This document shows positions 33,020 to 41,636 of a DNA stretch of 64,000 nt, in pieces. Position 1 is the stretch's first letter. Each line of letters begins with the position of its first letter. This stretch comes from Chryseobacterium rhizoplanae (GTDB taxonomy: Bacteria > Bacteroidota > Bacteroidia > Flavobacteriales > Weeksellaceae): the NCBI RefSeq assembly GCF_900182655.1, contig NZ_FXTC01000010.1, positions 1 through 64,000 of the forward strand, read 5' to 3'. Made by a program: the position numbers and the translations under genes. The notes beneath the pieces are model-generated. The model searched no databases and was not told where the DNA came from. It saw nothing but the letters and a program-made list of their open reading frames with translations.

Positions 33020-35257
33020 ATGAAAATTAAACAATTATTTTATCTGGGGATATTTGTGATATCCATTTCTTCAGGGAAAGCCCAGGACTTTTTTACAGTA
33101 ATCAGTGAAAGGTCCATTAAAGCAGATCCTAAAAACAGGACCGTACAGCCGGAAAAGTCATTAACTTACACATTAGATGTGGCTGGAATGAAAAGTTATT
33201 TTAATTCCGTTCCGGAGTTAAAAGACAGTGATCGTAAAGATAACGCTCCGATTATTGTTTTGCCAATGCCGGACGGTACGAAAGCAAAATTCAAAATCTG
33301 GAAATCTTCGGTGATGGCTCCTGGGTTAGCCAGCCAGTTTCCTCAGATCGTTACTTTTACAGGGCAGGGAGTAGATGATAAGTATGCTACTATCAAACTT
33401 GATTTTACTGAGTTGGGGTTTCATGCACAGATAAAATCTGTGGTAGCAGGCGATACTTACATTGATCCTTATGCAAAACAGGATATTAACAATTATATCA
33501 TTTATAAAAAAAGTGACTTAATTGATAAAAATCCAAGATCCTGCGGAGTAAAAGATGAGGACGATTCTCCATTAGGAAAAAAAAACGCTCAAAAAACCGT
33601 AAGTCCAAGCGTAGGAACTCAAATTAGAGTTTTTAGGTTTGCTGTGGCTTGTACCAATCAGTATGCAAAGGCAGCAACGGGCTCAGCAACACCTACTGTT
33701 GCCCAGACTTTGTCAGCGATTGTAACTTCTGTAAACAGAGTAAATGGAGTATATGAGCAGGAAGTAGCCTCAAGATTGGTGTTAGTGGATAGTGAGACGA
33801 ATGTCATCTTTACAAATTCTGCCACAGATCCTTTTACCGGAAATGATAATGCCGGGACATTAATTAATGAAAGCCAGACTCAGATTGATGCGTTGATTGG
33901 AAATGCCAATTATGACATAGGGCATACTTTCAGCACAGGTGGCGGCGGATTGGCCGGATTAGGAGTGATCTGTAATGCAACCAATAAAGGAAGAGGGATC
34001 ACCGGTTCTCCTAACCCGGTTGGTGACCCCTACGATATTGATTATGTAGCCCACGAAGTAGGACATCAGTTTGGAGGTCCGCATACTTTTAATGCAACTA
34101 CAGGAAGCTGTGGAGGGAGTAACCGCAGTGCTAACAATGCCGTAGAACCTGGAAGCGGAATTACCATTATGGCATACGCAGGAATTTGTGGAAGTACCAA
34201 TAACTTAGCACCTAACAGTATTCCTACTTTCCATACCAAATCATTCCAGTCTATTACAGCGAAAGTTCAGTCAACCACATGTCAGGTGACAATTCCTTCT
34301 AACAATTTTCCACCTTCTGTAAATGCCGGAGGTGATTATACTATCCCTAAGAGTACACCATTTAGATTAGAAGGATCCGCTTCAGATATTGATAACAATC
34401 CACTTACTTACAGCTGGGAACAGAATGATGTAGGCCCGGCAGGTGACTGGAATGCCCCAACAGGGAATGCGGCTATATTCAGGTCATATGTGCCCGTAAC
34501 CGTTCCTTACAGATACTTTCCGAAACTTACAGATGTGATCAATGGCACTGTGTCTAAAGGAGAAGTGAGACCAGCCTATGCCAGAACTATGGAGTTCAGA
34601 CTGACGGTAAGAGATAATAATGCAGGTTGTGCAGGAGTTACCAATGATGATGCCATCATTACTGTTGATGGAAATTCAGGGCCGTTCAATGTAACTGCTC
34701 CTACCACAGCTGTAAACTGGGCAGGTAATTCTACTCAGACTATAACATGGGATGTAGCGAATACAACAGCCTTCCCGGTAAATTGTGCTACCGTAAACAT
34801 TTTCCTTTCCACAGATGGAGGTCTTACGTATCCTACACTTATCTTAGGTTCTACGGCAAATGATGGTTCCGAGACCGTAACGATTCCTAATATAACGACT
34901 ACGCAGGCCAGAATTATGGTGGCAGCAGAAACGAATGTATTTTACAATATCAACCCTATTAACTTTACGATCACACAGACATTAGGAGTGAACGAAACAG
35001 CTTCAAATAATGATGTATTCGTAGTATATCCTAATCCGAGTAAAGGGCTTCTGAATATTAAATTTACCAATTCAAATGAAGTGTATGATATGACCGTATA
35101 TGATGTAAGTGGAAAATTAGTATTCACTCAGGCTAATAATAAACTGAGCCATGATAAAACAGGCACTTTTAATTTATCACAATTGGTTAAAGGTAATTAT
35201 CTGATTAAAGTTAAATCCAAGACTATGGAGAAAACGATCAAGTGGATTAAAGAATAA
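33020..35257 (+). CDS. Secreted reprolysin-type zinc metalloprotease with T9SS sorting domain
   Basis: The 745-residue protein has a signal peptide (to about residue 21, SSGKAQ) and a propeptide-like region. The M12B-type catalytic domain has the zinc motif HEVGHQFGGPH, with His345, Glu346, His349 and His355. FTFTITQ-type beta-sandwich modules follow, including a PKD-like segment (VNAGGDYTIPKSTPFRLEG, about 435-455). The last 75 residues form a type A type-IX sorting signal (FVVYPNPSKGLLNIKF, YDVSGKLV, LVKGNYLIKV). It is exported by Sec and then the type IX system to the cell surface or medium, where it degrades proteins. Confidence 0.93.
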   Translation: MKIKQLFYLGIFVISISSGKAQDFFTVISERSIKADPKNRTVQPEKSLTYTLDVAGMKSYFNSVPELKDSDRKDNAPIIVLPMPDGTKAKFKIWKSSVMAPGLASQFPQIVTFTGQGVDDKYATIKLDFTELGFHAQIKSVVAGDTYIDPYAKQDINNYIIYKKSDLIDKNPRSCGVKDEDDSPLGKKNAQKTVSPSVGTQIRVFRFAVACTNQYAKAATGSATPTVAQTLSAIVTSVNRVNGVYEQEVASRLVLVDSETNVIFTNSATDPFTGNDNAGTLINESQTQIDALIGNANYDIGHTFSTGGGGLAGLGVICNATNKGRGITGSPNPVGDPYDIDYVAHEVGHQFGGPHTFNATTGSCGGSNRSANNAVEPGSGITIMAYAGICGSTNNLAPNSIPTFHTKSFQSITAKVQSTTCQVTIPSNNFPPSVNAGGDYTIPKSTPFRLEGSASDIDNNPLTYSWEQNDVGPAGDWNAPTGNAAIFRSYVPVTVPYRYFPKLTDVINGTVSKGEVRPAYARTMEFRLTVRDNNAGCAGVTNDDAIITVDGNSGPFNVTAPTTAVNWAGNSTQTITWDVANTTAFPVNCATVNIFLSTDGGLTYPTLILGSTANDGSETVTIPNITTTQARIMVAAETNVFYNINPINFTITQTLGVNETASNNDVFVVYPNPSKGLLNIKFTNSNEVYDMTVYDVSGKLVFTQANNKLSHDKTGTFNLSQLVKGNYLIKVKSKTMEKTIKWIKE

Positions 35258-35277
35258 AGAATCCATTCACCAACATA

Positions 35278-35312
35278 AAAAAGGCTGTCCTTCAATGGAG
35301 GACAGCCTTTTT
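35278..35312. terminator. Bidirectional terminator
   Basis: AAAAAGGCTGTCC (to 35290) pairs with GGACAGCCTTTTT (35300-35312) with a 9-nt loop. It lies between the metalloprotease and the convergent symporter. Confidence 0.9.
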
Positions 35313-35327
35313 ATTTTTTTATAAAGA

Positions 35328-36887
35328 TTAAACGACTCTTAAATAGTTTTTGTTTTTTACCAGCCATAGGCCAATAAAGGTCAGCAATCCGTTAAGAACA
35401 ATCAGTTCCACACCAATTTTGTAATCGGTATAAGTTGTAACGGCAAGGTTGATCAGATAGGTAAGCACAGGTGCTAAAATAGTCACTGTAAGGATGGAGT
35501 ATTTTCTGGAAATCTGAAACTTCGTGAAAATTCCAAACGCAAAAAGGCCTAAAAGTGGTCCGTAAGTATATCCTGCAATTTCCATGATCAGATAAACAAT
35601 AGACTTGTCATTCATTGCTTTGAAAACCATAATCAGGATGAAGAAAACTACTGTAAAAATCAAATGCACTTTCATACGAAGGTGTTTCTTTTCTTTTTCC
35701 GTTTTGGTTTTATCTTCATTAAGGTTTAATAAATCTACACAATACGAACTGGTTACAGCCGTTAAGGCACCATCTGCAGAAGGAAATAATGCTGAGATCA
35801 ATCCGATAATGAAAATAACGGAAATCATCATTGGGAAATGCCCCTGAAGTGATAAAGCCGGGAAAAGGTCGTCTCCCATTATATTTTTGATATTTCCAGC
35901 ATTATCTTTAAATCCGAAAATATTCGTGACTGTTTCTCCGTTTATAGTTCCATATTCTGCTCCATGTTGTAGGGCAAAAAGATATAATAATCCTCCCAGG
36001 AATAAGAAGGCAAGATTCACGATAAGAAGTGTTCCTGCAAAGGTCAGCATGTTTTTCTTTGAATTCTTAAGATTGTCTACAGAGATATTTTTCTGCATCA
36101 TTTCCTGATCCAGTCCCGTCATCGCAATCGTAATAAAAATTCCGCCTAAAATTGTTTTTAGGAAAAAGGTTTTGGAATTAGGATCAAAGTTGATAAAATG
36201 GGTGTAGTTTTTCTGTTCCAGAATCGTATACGCCTCCCCAAATGATAAATTCAGGTTGGATAAAATATAAACAATACATGCTACAAGGCTGATAATCATA
36301 AAGGAAGTCTGTAATGTGTCTGTAATGACAATTGTCTTTACACCGCCTTCAAAGGTGTACAGAAGGACCATCAGCAAGAGAACAAGAGAAGTTACCCAAA
36401 ACGGAACTCCCAAACCTTCAAGCAAGAATATCTGTAAAACGTTTACCACCAGATATAATCTTGCCGTAGCGCCAATTGCCCTTGAAATAATAAAAAAGAT
36501 AGAACCTATTTTATGAGCCTCCACATTGAATCTTTTCCCCAGATACGTATAGATAGATGTGAGGTTCATCTTATAATAAAGCGGGAGCAGTATTGCTGCA
36601 ACGATAAAATACCCAATGAAAAACCCGATCACCATCATGTAGTACTCAAAACCACCATAAATGTATTCGGAGCCAGTCATTTTTCCTACAGTTCCCGGAA
36701 CAGAAATAAAAGTAACCCCGCTTAAGCTGGTTCCTATCATCCCGAATGCAACGAGCCACCATTTACTCTTTTTATTACCGATAAAAAATGACTGGTTATC
36801 AGAATTCCGGCTGGTGAAATAAGAGATCACCAAAAGGCCGATAAAATAGATGAAAACAAATAGCAAAAGGATAGTTCCTGAATTCAT
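35328..36887 (-). CDS. Sodium:solute symporter (SSS family)
   Basis: The 519-residue membrane protein has about 13 hydrophobic helices, starting SGTILLLFVFIYFIGLLVIS. The family signatures are present: the WLVAFGMIGTSLSGVTFISVPG region of helix 2 and the conserved GGVKTIVITDTLQTSFMI segment near residue 170. It couples sodium entry to import of an organic solute. The substrate cannot be told from sequence; sugars, amino acids, sialic acid or iodide-type substrates all occur in the family. A TATATTTG promoter box lies 20 nt upstream on the minus strand. Confidence 0.9.
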   Translation of the reverse strand: MNSGTILLLFVFIYFIGLLVISYFTSRNSDNQSFFIGNKKSKWWLVAFGMIGTSLSGVTFISVPGTVGKMTGSEYIYGGFEYYMMVIGFFIGYFIVAAILLPLYYKMNLTSIYTYLGKRFNVEAHKIGSIFFIISRAIGATARLYLVVNVLQIFLLEGLGVPFWVTSLVLLLMVLLYTFEGGVKTIVITDTLQTSFMIISLVACIVYILSNLNLSFGEAYTILEQKNYTHFINFDPNSKTFFLKTILGGIFITIAMTGLDQEMMQKNISVDNLKNSKKNMLTFAGTLLIVNLAFLFLGGLLYLFALQHGAEYGTINGETVTNIFGFKDNAGNIKNIMGDDLFPALSLQGHFPMMISVIFIIGLISALFPSADGALTAVTSSYCVDLLNLNEDKTKTEKEKKHLRMKVHLIFTVVFFILIMVFKAMNDKSIVYLIMEIAGYTYGPLLGLFAFGIFTKFQISRKYSILTVTILAPVLTYLINLAVTTYTDYKIGVELIVLNGLLTFIGLWLVKNKNYLRVV

Positions 36888-36907
36888 GCTTGATTTTTAA
36901 ATTTTAG

Positions 36908-36915
36908 CAAATATA
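36908..36915 (-). promoter_or_regulatory. -7 element TATATTTG for the symporter
   Basis: It is an exact TAnnTTTG match on the minus strand, 20 nt before the ATG at 36887. Confidence 0.55.
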
Positions 36916-37040
36916 TAAAAAAGATCAGTCGGGAATCATGAATTTACAAAGCAGTCAATTTTATAAATGTTTGAATAGTGTTTTGAATTCAAATTAAAAA
37001 GTAAAATACAAACCCAATATTCATAGATAGCCGAATCTTC

Positions 37041-37115
37041 TGCTGAGTGAAGCGCCTTTGCGAACATTTTAAACAGTACTTAGAATAAAAAAATTGCGTA
37101 TTCTGCGTTAAAAAA
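37041..37115. repeat. Dispersed palindromic repeat, partial copy D
   Basis: TGCTGAGTGAAGCGCCTTTG (37041-37060), then CGAAC and a final CTGCGTTAAAAA, match the right half of copies at 6814 and 44205. The left half is missing. Confidence 0.65.
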
Positions 37116-37119
37116 TAAA

Positions 37120-37148
37120 AAACCTTCCAGAAATACTCTGAAAGGTTT
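37120..37148 (-). terminator. Terminator of the redox cluster
   Basis: AAACCTTCCAG (37120-37130) and CTGAAAGGTTT (37138-37148) form a stem with one small internal mismatch, followed on the minus strand by a T tract. Confidence 0.65.
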
Positions 37149-37173
37149 GTATTGTAAGGGTGGAAAACAGTGG

Positions 37174-37461
37174 CTAGTTCACTAAAACATCCTGAAGTTC
37201 CTCACTTTTCTGGAAACTTGCCTTAGCGAAAGGGCAGAGGGGAATGATCTTTTTCCCGTTTTTTCTGGCAAAATCCACTGCAGCCAGAAGCATTTCCTTG
37301 CCTACACCTTTTCCGCTGTAGGCTTCTTCCACCTCGGTGTGGTCTATAATAAATCTTTCTTCTCCCGCCCAGGTGTATGTCATCATTCCTGCGCGACTTC
37401 CATCTATGAAAGCTTCAAAACTTCCGTGTTTATCGTCGTTGTTTTGTTTTACTTCGATCAT
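37174..37461 (-). CDS. NATD1/YjdJ-like GNAT acetyltransferase
   Basis: The 95-residue minimal GNAT protein has the acetyl-CoA loop in YSGKGVGKEMLLAAVDFARK and the conserved ending KIIPLCPFAKASFQK. The short length is typical of the YjdJ/NATD1 group, in which the substrate is unknown. It follows OsmC with one base between and belongs to a run of minus-strand genes. In E. coli yjdJ sits next to yjdI; here a YjdI-type gene is two genes upstream. A second paralogue lies at 40161-40472. Confidence 0.85.
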   Translation of the reverse strand: MIEVKQNNDDKHGSFEAFIDGSRAGMMTYTWAGEERFIIDHTEVEEAYSGKGVGKEMLLAAVDFARKNGKKIIPLCPFAKASFQKSEELQDVLVN

Positions 37462-37462
37462 A

Positions 37463-37858
37463 TTACGAGAATTTAGTTAATATTTCTATGTCGTTGGTTA
37501 ATATTTTATGAACAGGGCATGCATCTGCAATAGTGTGAAGTCTTTTCAGCTGCTCATCATCCAGAATACCTTCAAAGCTGATATCTCTTTTGAAAACCGC
37601 TCTTTTTGTCAATGGAAAATTTTCAAGCTCTACTTCCACATTGATGTTTTCTATATCCCATTCTTTTCTTTCAATATACATTCTCAAGGTAGCAGCCGTA
37701 CAGCTTGCCAGTGACGTTGCCAGAATTTCCAGAGGGTTAAAACCTTTGTTCTGTCCGCCTTTATCAATCGGTTCATCAGTGATGATCTTATTTTCACCGG
37801 CTGTTACCTCTGTATAATATTTTGTTTTTCCTAAACTTGCTTTTACCGTTACCGCCAT
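37463..37858 (-). CDS. OsmC-family peroxide-reducing protein
   Basis: The 131-residue protein has the two redox cysteines of the family: Cys53 in LATSLASCTAATLRMYIERK and Cys114 in IADACPVHKIL. OsmC/Ohr proteins reduce organic hydroperoxides using thiols. The hydrophobic helix before Cys53 and the wide spacing point to the YhfA/OsmC-like branch, not Ohr itself. The start codon overlaps the stop codon of the YjdI-type gene by one base (37858), so the two are coupled. Confidence 0.88.
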   Translation of the reverse strand: MAVTVKASLGKTKYYTEVTAGENKIITDEPIDKGGQNKGFNPLEILATSLASCTAATLRMYIERKEWDIENINVEVELENFPLTKRAVFKRDISFEGILDDEQLKRLHTIADACPVHKILTNDIEILTKFS

Positions 37859-38076
37859 TATTTTTCTGTATTGAATTTATAACTTAATGCACCTGAAGGG
37901 CATTGGTCTATCTGTGTTTTAAGTTCTTCCGGGCTTGCATTTTCTGCTTTTATCCAAGGTCTTTCTTTTGGATTGTAGACTTTAGGGAGCAATTTTACAC
38001 ATACAGCCGAGTGGATACACTTTTGAGGCTGCCAGATGACGGTGATGTTACCGTTGGGATATTCGTGTGTTTCCAT
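37858..38076 (-). CDS. YjdI-type mono-cluster Fe-S protein
   Basis: The 72-residue protein has the family pattern: cysteines in QKCIHSAVC (two), then a W and a final CPSGALSYKF. Members are small ferredoxin-like proteins thought to bind a single 4Fe-4S cluster. It sits 1 bp after a TMEM175-like gene and overlaps the OsmC gene. Association with OsmC, YjdJ and an FMN reductase suggests an electron-carrier or redox-sensor role. Confidence 0.88.
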   Translation of the reverse strand: METHEYPNGNITVIWQPQKCIHSAVCVKLLPKVYNPKERPWIKAENASPEELKTQIDQCPSGALSYKFNTEK

Positions 38077-38077
38077 A

Positions 38078-38656
38078 TCAATTTTCTTTTAATGATTTTT
38101 CGATTCTTCTGTCCGGAATCAGCCATATAAGAGCCACTAGATAATAAAAACCTATGGCAATATAAGGATAAAAAAATGAAGTAGCGATGCCAAGAACATA
38201 AAAAATAATAGAGATATACTCCTTATATTTCGAATGGATGGCCTCTTTCAGCTTGGAATCTTCTCCCTCGCAACGGATAATGACATGCTCCATAATGGTA
38301 TAGGCAATTGCCGCCATAATGAGCCCGATCCCATACACTGCAACAGGATTTTTAGCGAAACCGGTAGTTCCGATCCATTCCGTGGCAACAGGCATCAATG
38401 AAAGCCAGAACAAAAGGTGAAGATTGGCCCAAAGAATGCTGCCATTTACTTTTTTTACCGTCTGAAACAAATGATGATGGTTGTTCCAGTAGATTCCTAC
38501 ATAAATAAAACTGAAAATATAAGCCAGGAACTTGGGAAGAAGAGGTTTGAGGCTGGCCCAGCTATCTCCTTCAGGTACTTTCAGTTCAAGTACCATAATG
38601 GTGATAATAATAGCAAGGACACCATCACTGAATGCCTCTAATCTTCCTTTAGTCAT
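38078..38656 (-). CDS. TMEM175-like (DUF1211) potassium channel-type membrane protein
   Basis: The 192-residue protein begins with the diagnostic motif RLEAFSDGVLAIIITIMVLEL, that is, R-x3-FSDG at the start of helix 1. It has about six hydrophobic helices in total. Bacterial TMEM175 homologues are tetrameric K+-selective channels. It overlaps the preceding FMN-reductase gene by 8 bp and is followed 1 bp later by the YjdI-type gene, so it lies in the middle of a redox-stress operon. Confidence 0.85.
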   Translation of the reverse strand: MTKGRLEAFSDGVLAIIITIMVLELKVPEGDSWASLKPLLPKFLAYIFSFIYVGIYWNNHHHLFQTVKKVNGSILWANLHLLFWLSLMPVATEWIGTTGFAKNPVAVYGIGLIMAAIAYTIMEHVIIRCEGEDSKLKEAIHSKYKEYISIIFYVLGIATSFFYPYIAIGFYYLVALIWLIPDRRIEKSLKEN

Positions 38657-39188
38657 TTGCTTTAACCTGATTTTTAAAGTTTTGTATTTTTCCTTTCAGC
38701 TCATTCAGCATATCCGGATTGATGACTCCGCTTTCCATATCAAAATTTTCATAAAATTTAGGCAATGAAAAAGTTTCCTTGATATCTGCTGCAAACTGAG
38801 GGAAAAATGTTTTTGCTGTATTCATTACATTTCCGCCGCCGTAACCTCCGGGAGAGGTACTCATCAGAAGCATGGGTTTATTCTGAAATACTTTTACATT
38901 AATTCTGGAAGACCAGTCAAAGACATTCTTAAAAGCTGAGCTGTAAGAACGGTTGTGCTCCGCAAGAGAGCAGATGATTACATCACATTCTTCAATGGCT
39001 TTTAAAAACCCATGGGCTTCATCCGGAAATCCTTTCTTTTCAAGATCCACAGAGAAAACAGGCATAGTAAAATCGTTGAGGTCAATCAGGTTGATTTCTT
39101 CATCCTGAAAATCTTTCAGAACAAACTTTACCAGTTCCCTGTTGATAGAAGTGGAAGACGTACTTCCTGCAAATGCTAATATTTTCAT
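38649..39188 (-). CDS. NADPH-dependent FMN reductase
   Basis: The 179-residue flavodoxin-like protein has the FMN phosphate loop FAGSTSSTSINRELV, a CSLAEHNRSYSSAFKNVFDW segment over the isoalloxazine and the later STSPGGYGGGNVM. It belongs to the NADPH-dependent FMN reductase/chromate-quinone reductase group that reduces quinones or metals with two electrons. It lies 14 bp after a pirin gene, which suggests an electrophile or quinone detoxification role for the operon. Confidence 0.88.
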   Translation of the reverse strand: MKILAFAGSTSSTSINRELVKFVLKDFQDEEINLIDLNDFTMPVFSVDLEKKGFPDEAHGFLKAIEECDVIICSLAEHNRSYSSAFKNVFDWSSRINVKVFQNKPMLLMSTSPGGYGGGNVMNTAKTFFPQFAADIKETFSLPKFYENFDMESGVINPDMLNELKGKIQNFKNQVKAND

Positions 39189-39202
39189 GGTTTGAACTGA
39201 AA

Positions 39203-40102
39203 TTATTTTCTGTTTAAAATAGCCTTAGGAAGTGGAACATATTCATTTTCATCGCCCGGAACCAAAGGAAACGCATCATGATTCTGATCATTCCAGTTTA
39301 CTTTTGCCTGATCAATTAATTCTTTATCAGAGTTAACGAAATTCCAGAATATAAAACGTTCTTCATCAAATGGCTCACCACCGAAAAGATATACCGTTCC
39401 GTTTTCGCTCATATCAAATTCACATAGCTTGGTATCTTTAGCGATCATCAGCTGTTTTGAACCATAAGAATTTCCTTCTGTAGTAACTGTTCCGTCCAGA
39501 ACATACATTGCAGCTTCTCCGTAAAGATCTTTTCCGATGCTTATTTTCTTAGCATCTTTTGTTTTTATTTCGATGAAAAATAACTTGCTGTGAACAGGAA
39601 CCGGAGATTTTCTGCCAAAGGCTTCCCCTGCAATGAGTTTATACTGAATACCATCTTCTTCCCAAACAGGGATCTCATCTGCTTCAATATGATGGAATGT
39701 AGGCTCAGACTGTTCAAGGTGCTTAGGAAGTCCTACCCAGATCTGGAATCCATGAAGTCTTTTATCGGTGTGTCTTAAATATTCAGGGGTTCTTTCTGAA
39801 TGTACAACTCCTTTTCCGGCAGTCATCCAGTTAACGGCACCCGGTTTTATTTCAAGAGCACTTCCAATACTGTCTCTGTGGAAAATAGAACCTTCCAGCA
39901 GATATGTTAATGTAGATAACCCGATATGCGGATGAGGGGGAACATCAAGGTTCTGATAATCCTTTAATTCCGAAGGTCCCATATGATCAATAAAAACAAA
40001 AGGTCCAACAGCTCTTTTTTCGCGGAAAGGAAGAAGTCTTCCTACCAGGAAATTTCCGATATCTGCAGCTTTTTCTTCAATGATAAGTCCAATATTTGAC
40101 AT
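39203..40102 (-). CDS. Pirin-family protein (first copy)
   Basis: The 299-residue bicupin has the pirin core: GPFVFIDHMGP, the metal-binding cluster VPPHPHIGLSTLTYLLEGS with HPH and a following HRDS, then NWMTAGKGVVHSERTPE. Pirins bind iron and several have quercetinase activity. The C-terminal cupin ends with a conserved GGEPFDEERFIFWNFV. It lies 14 bp upstream of the FMN reductase. A second pirin lies 5' in the same direction. Confidence 0.92.
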   Translation of the reverse strand: MSNIGLIIEEKAADIGNFLVGRLLPFREKRAVGPFVFIDHMGPSELKDYQNLDVPPHPHIGLSTLTYLLEGSIFHRDSIGSALEIKPGAVNWMTAGKGVVHSERTPEYLRHTDKRLHGFQIWVGLPKHLEQSEPTFHHIEADEIPVWEEDGIQYKLIAGEAFGRKSPVPVHSKLFFIEIKTKDAKKISIGKDLYGEAAMYVLDGTVTTEGNSYGSKQLMIAKDTKLCEFDMSENGTVYLFGGEPFDEERFIFWNFVNSDKELIDQAKVNWNDQNHDAFPLVPGDENEYVPLPKAILNRK

Positions 40103-40160
40103 GATGATGTGATACTTTTTAAAATGTTAATTAAATAAATTGAGTGGGCTTACAGGAAAT

Positions 40161-40472
40161 TTAAAGTTTGTCATATCCTTCAAATTTCTCATCCACGATA
40201 CGTTTCCATTCAGGATGTTTCTTAATAAAAGCGAAAACGAAAGGACAGAAGGGAAGAAGCTTTTTTCCGCTTTCTTCAATATAATTCAGCGTTTTTTCTA
40301 CTACGGCAGCCGCGGCACCTGTTCCTGCCAATTCAGGGTCTGCTTCAGTATGTACCAAAGCGATCTGGTGCGTTGTCTCACGATAATCAATGAATGCATA
40401 ATGCCCGTTGAATTCTATTTCAAATCTTTTTTCAGCTTTTACAAGAGGTATATTTTCAAATTCTGGTTTCAT
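40161..40472 (-). CDS. NATD1-like GNAT acetyltransferase (second copy)
   Basis: The 103-residue minimal GNAT is a paralogue of 37174-37461. Shared features are the acetyl-CoA loop ELAGTGAAAAVVEKTLNYIE and the ending KLLPFCPFVFAFIKKHPEW. It lies between two pirin genes, with an inverted repeat separating it from the upstream one. The substrate is unknown. Confidence 0.85.
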   Translation of the reverse strand: MKPEFENIPLVKAEKRFEIEFNGHYAFIDYRETTHQIALVHTEADPELAGTGAAAAVVEKTLNYIEESGKKLLPFCPFVFAFIKKHPEWKRIVDEKFEGYDKL

Positions 40473-40535
40473 AATTTTGTATTAAAAGTGTCTGTTTTGC
40501 AATAGAATAAACAGAACTCAGTTGTTAAAACAGCT

Positions 40536-40567
40536 AAACCTTATAGGTTTCAAAACCTACAAGGTTT
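40536..40567. repeat. Inverted repeat AAACCTTATAGGTTT / AAACCTACAAGGTTT
   Basis: Two 15-nt arms matching at 14 positions, 2 nt apart, form a hairpin between the second pirin stop and the GNAT gene. It resembles a small mobile hairpin repeat more than a T-tailed terminator. Confidence 0.55.
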
Positions 40568-40626
40568 GCCATTATATAAAGTTAATAAAAAAGGAATTAC
40601 CTAAGATTAAGATAAATTTAATTCTT

Positions 40627-41502
40627 TTAATCTTCAAGGTATCCGAACTTTCCGGTGTTGAAATCCTCAAAAGCCTGCATGATTTCCTCTCTGGAATTCA
40701 TTACAAAAGGGCCATGTGGATAGATCGGTTCGTTGATCGGTTCACCACTGATGATTAGAACAACAGCATCTTCTTTTGCTTCAATGGTGAAAACTTCACC
40801 TTCGTTTTTAAATAATGCAAGATGATCTGTTTTCACAGTTTCTTCACCATTGATGATAATACTACCTTCGATAACCAAAGCTGCAGTATTGAAATGAGCC
40901 GGAAAATTAAAATCAGCTTTTCCACCTGTCTTAAGTTTGGCATTCATCATATGAACCGGAGTAAAAGTGCTTGCAGGACCTTTATGGCCGTCATATTCGC
41001 CGGCAATTACTTCCACAAAACCATTCTCACCCAGATCTACTCTTTCCATTTTAGAGTTTTCAATAGCCTGGTATTTCGGGCAGCTCATTTTATCCTTTGC
41101 CGGAAGATTTACCCAAAGCTGAACCATCTGAAAAATTCCTCCTTCTTTTGCCCATGCTGTTTCATGGTACTCTTTATGAAGAACTCCTTTTGCAGCGGTC
41201 ATCCATTGAACATCACCTTCTCCTATAACACCGCCGCCGCCAGCGCTGTCATGGTGTTCTACTTTTCCGCTATATGCTATCGTTACTGTTTCAAAACCTC
41301 TGTGCGGATGAACTCCCACACCTCTTGGTCTGTCGGAACCATTGAAATGAAATTTTGAATTGTAATCAAGCATAATAAACGGGTCCATTCTTTTCATATC
41401 TAAACCGGATACTCCCGGAATAAAATTGTGAACCCTGAATCCATCGCCTACAAAGTGCGCAGGTCTTGGAGATACTACGATTTCTATTTTTTTAGTTGCC
41501 AT
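40627..41502 (-). CDS. Pirin-family protein (second copy)
   Basis: The 291-residue bicupin has the same core as the 39203 gene: DPFIMLDYNSKF, GVGVHPHRGFETVTIAYSGK with HPHRG, an HHDSAGGGG turn, then QWMTAAKGVLHKEY. The C-terminal cupin ends LIISGEPINEPIYPHGPFV. The start is placed at 41502 (MATKKIEIV), because the frame to 41553 would run through a promoter-like TAATTTTG box at 41523-41530 whose position fits this start. It is the first gene of the redox cluster. Confidence 0.9.
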   Translation of the reverse strand: MATKKIEIVVSPRPAHFVGDGFRVHNFIPGVSGLDMKRMDPFIMLDYNSKFHFNGSDRPRGVGVHPHRGFETVTIAYSGKVEHHDSAGGGGVIGEGDVQWMTAAKGVLHKEYHETAWAKEGGIFQMVQLWVNLPAKDKMSCPKYQAIENSKMERVDLGENGFVEVIAGEYDGHKGPASTFTPVHMMNAKLKTGGKADFNFPAHFNTAALVIEGSIIINGEETVKTDHLALFKNEGEVFTIEAKEDAVVLIISGEPINEPIYPHGPFVMNSREEIMQAFEDFNTGKFGYLED

Positions 41503-41522
41503 TACATTGTTGATTATGTAAA

Positions 41523-41530
41523 CAAAATTA
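41523..41530 (-). promoter_or_regulatory. -7 element TAATTTTG for the pirin cluster
   Basis: It is an exact consensus match on the minus strand, 20 nt before the ATG at 41502. Confidence 0.55.
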
Positions 41531-41636
41531 CCATAGTTATGTGCGAAAAGCATTGATCTGTGTTAAGTTCGTAGGAAGGGTAGAATGGCAAAATGAAAGA
41601 GTGTAATTGTAAATTGGCCCTTTAAAGTTTTATTTT

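Noticed and set aside
37020..37148. CRISPR-like repeats near the redox cluster
   Set aside because: Only a single half copy of the palindromic repeat and one terminator are present; no regular spacing of direct repeats exists anywhere in the window.
40536..40567. Insertion-sequence end
   Set aside because: The inverted repeat is a compact hairpin with a 2-nt loop and no transposase is nearby.
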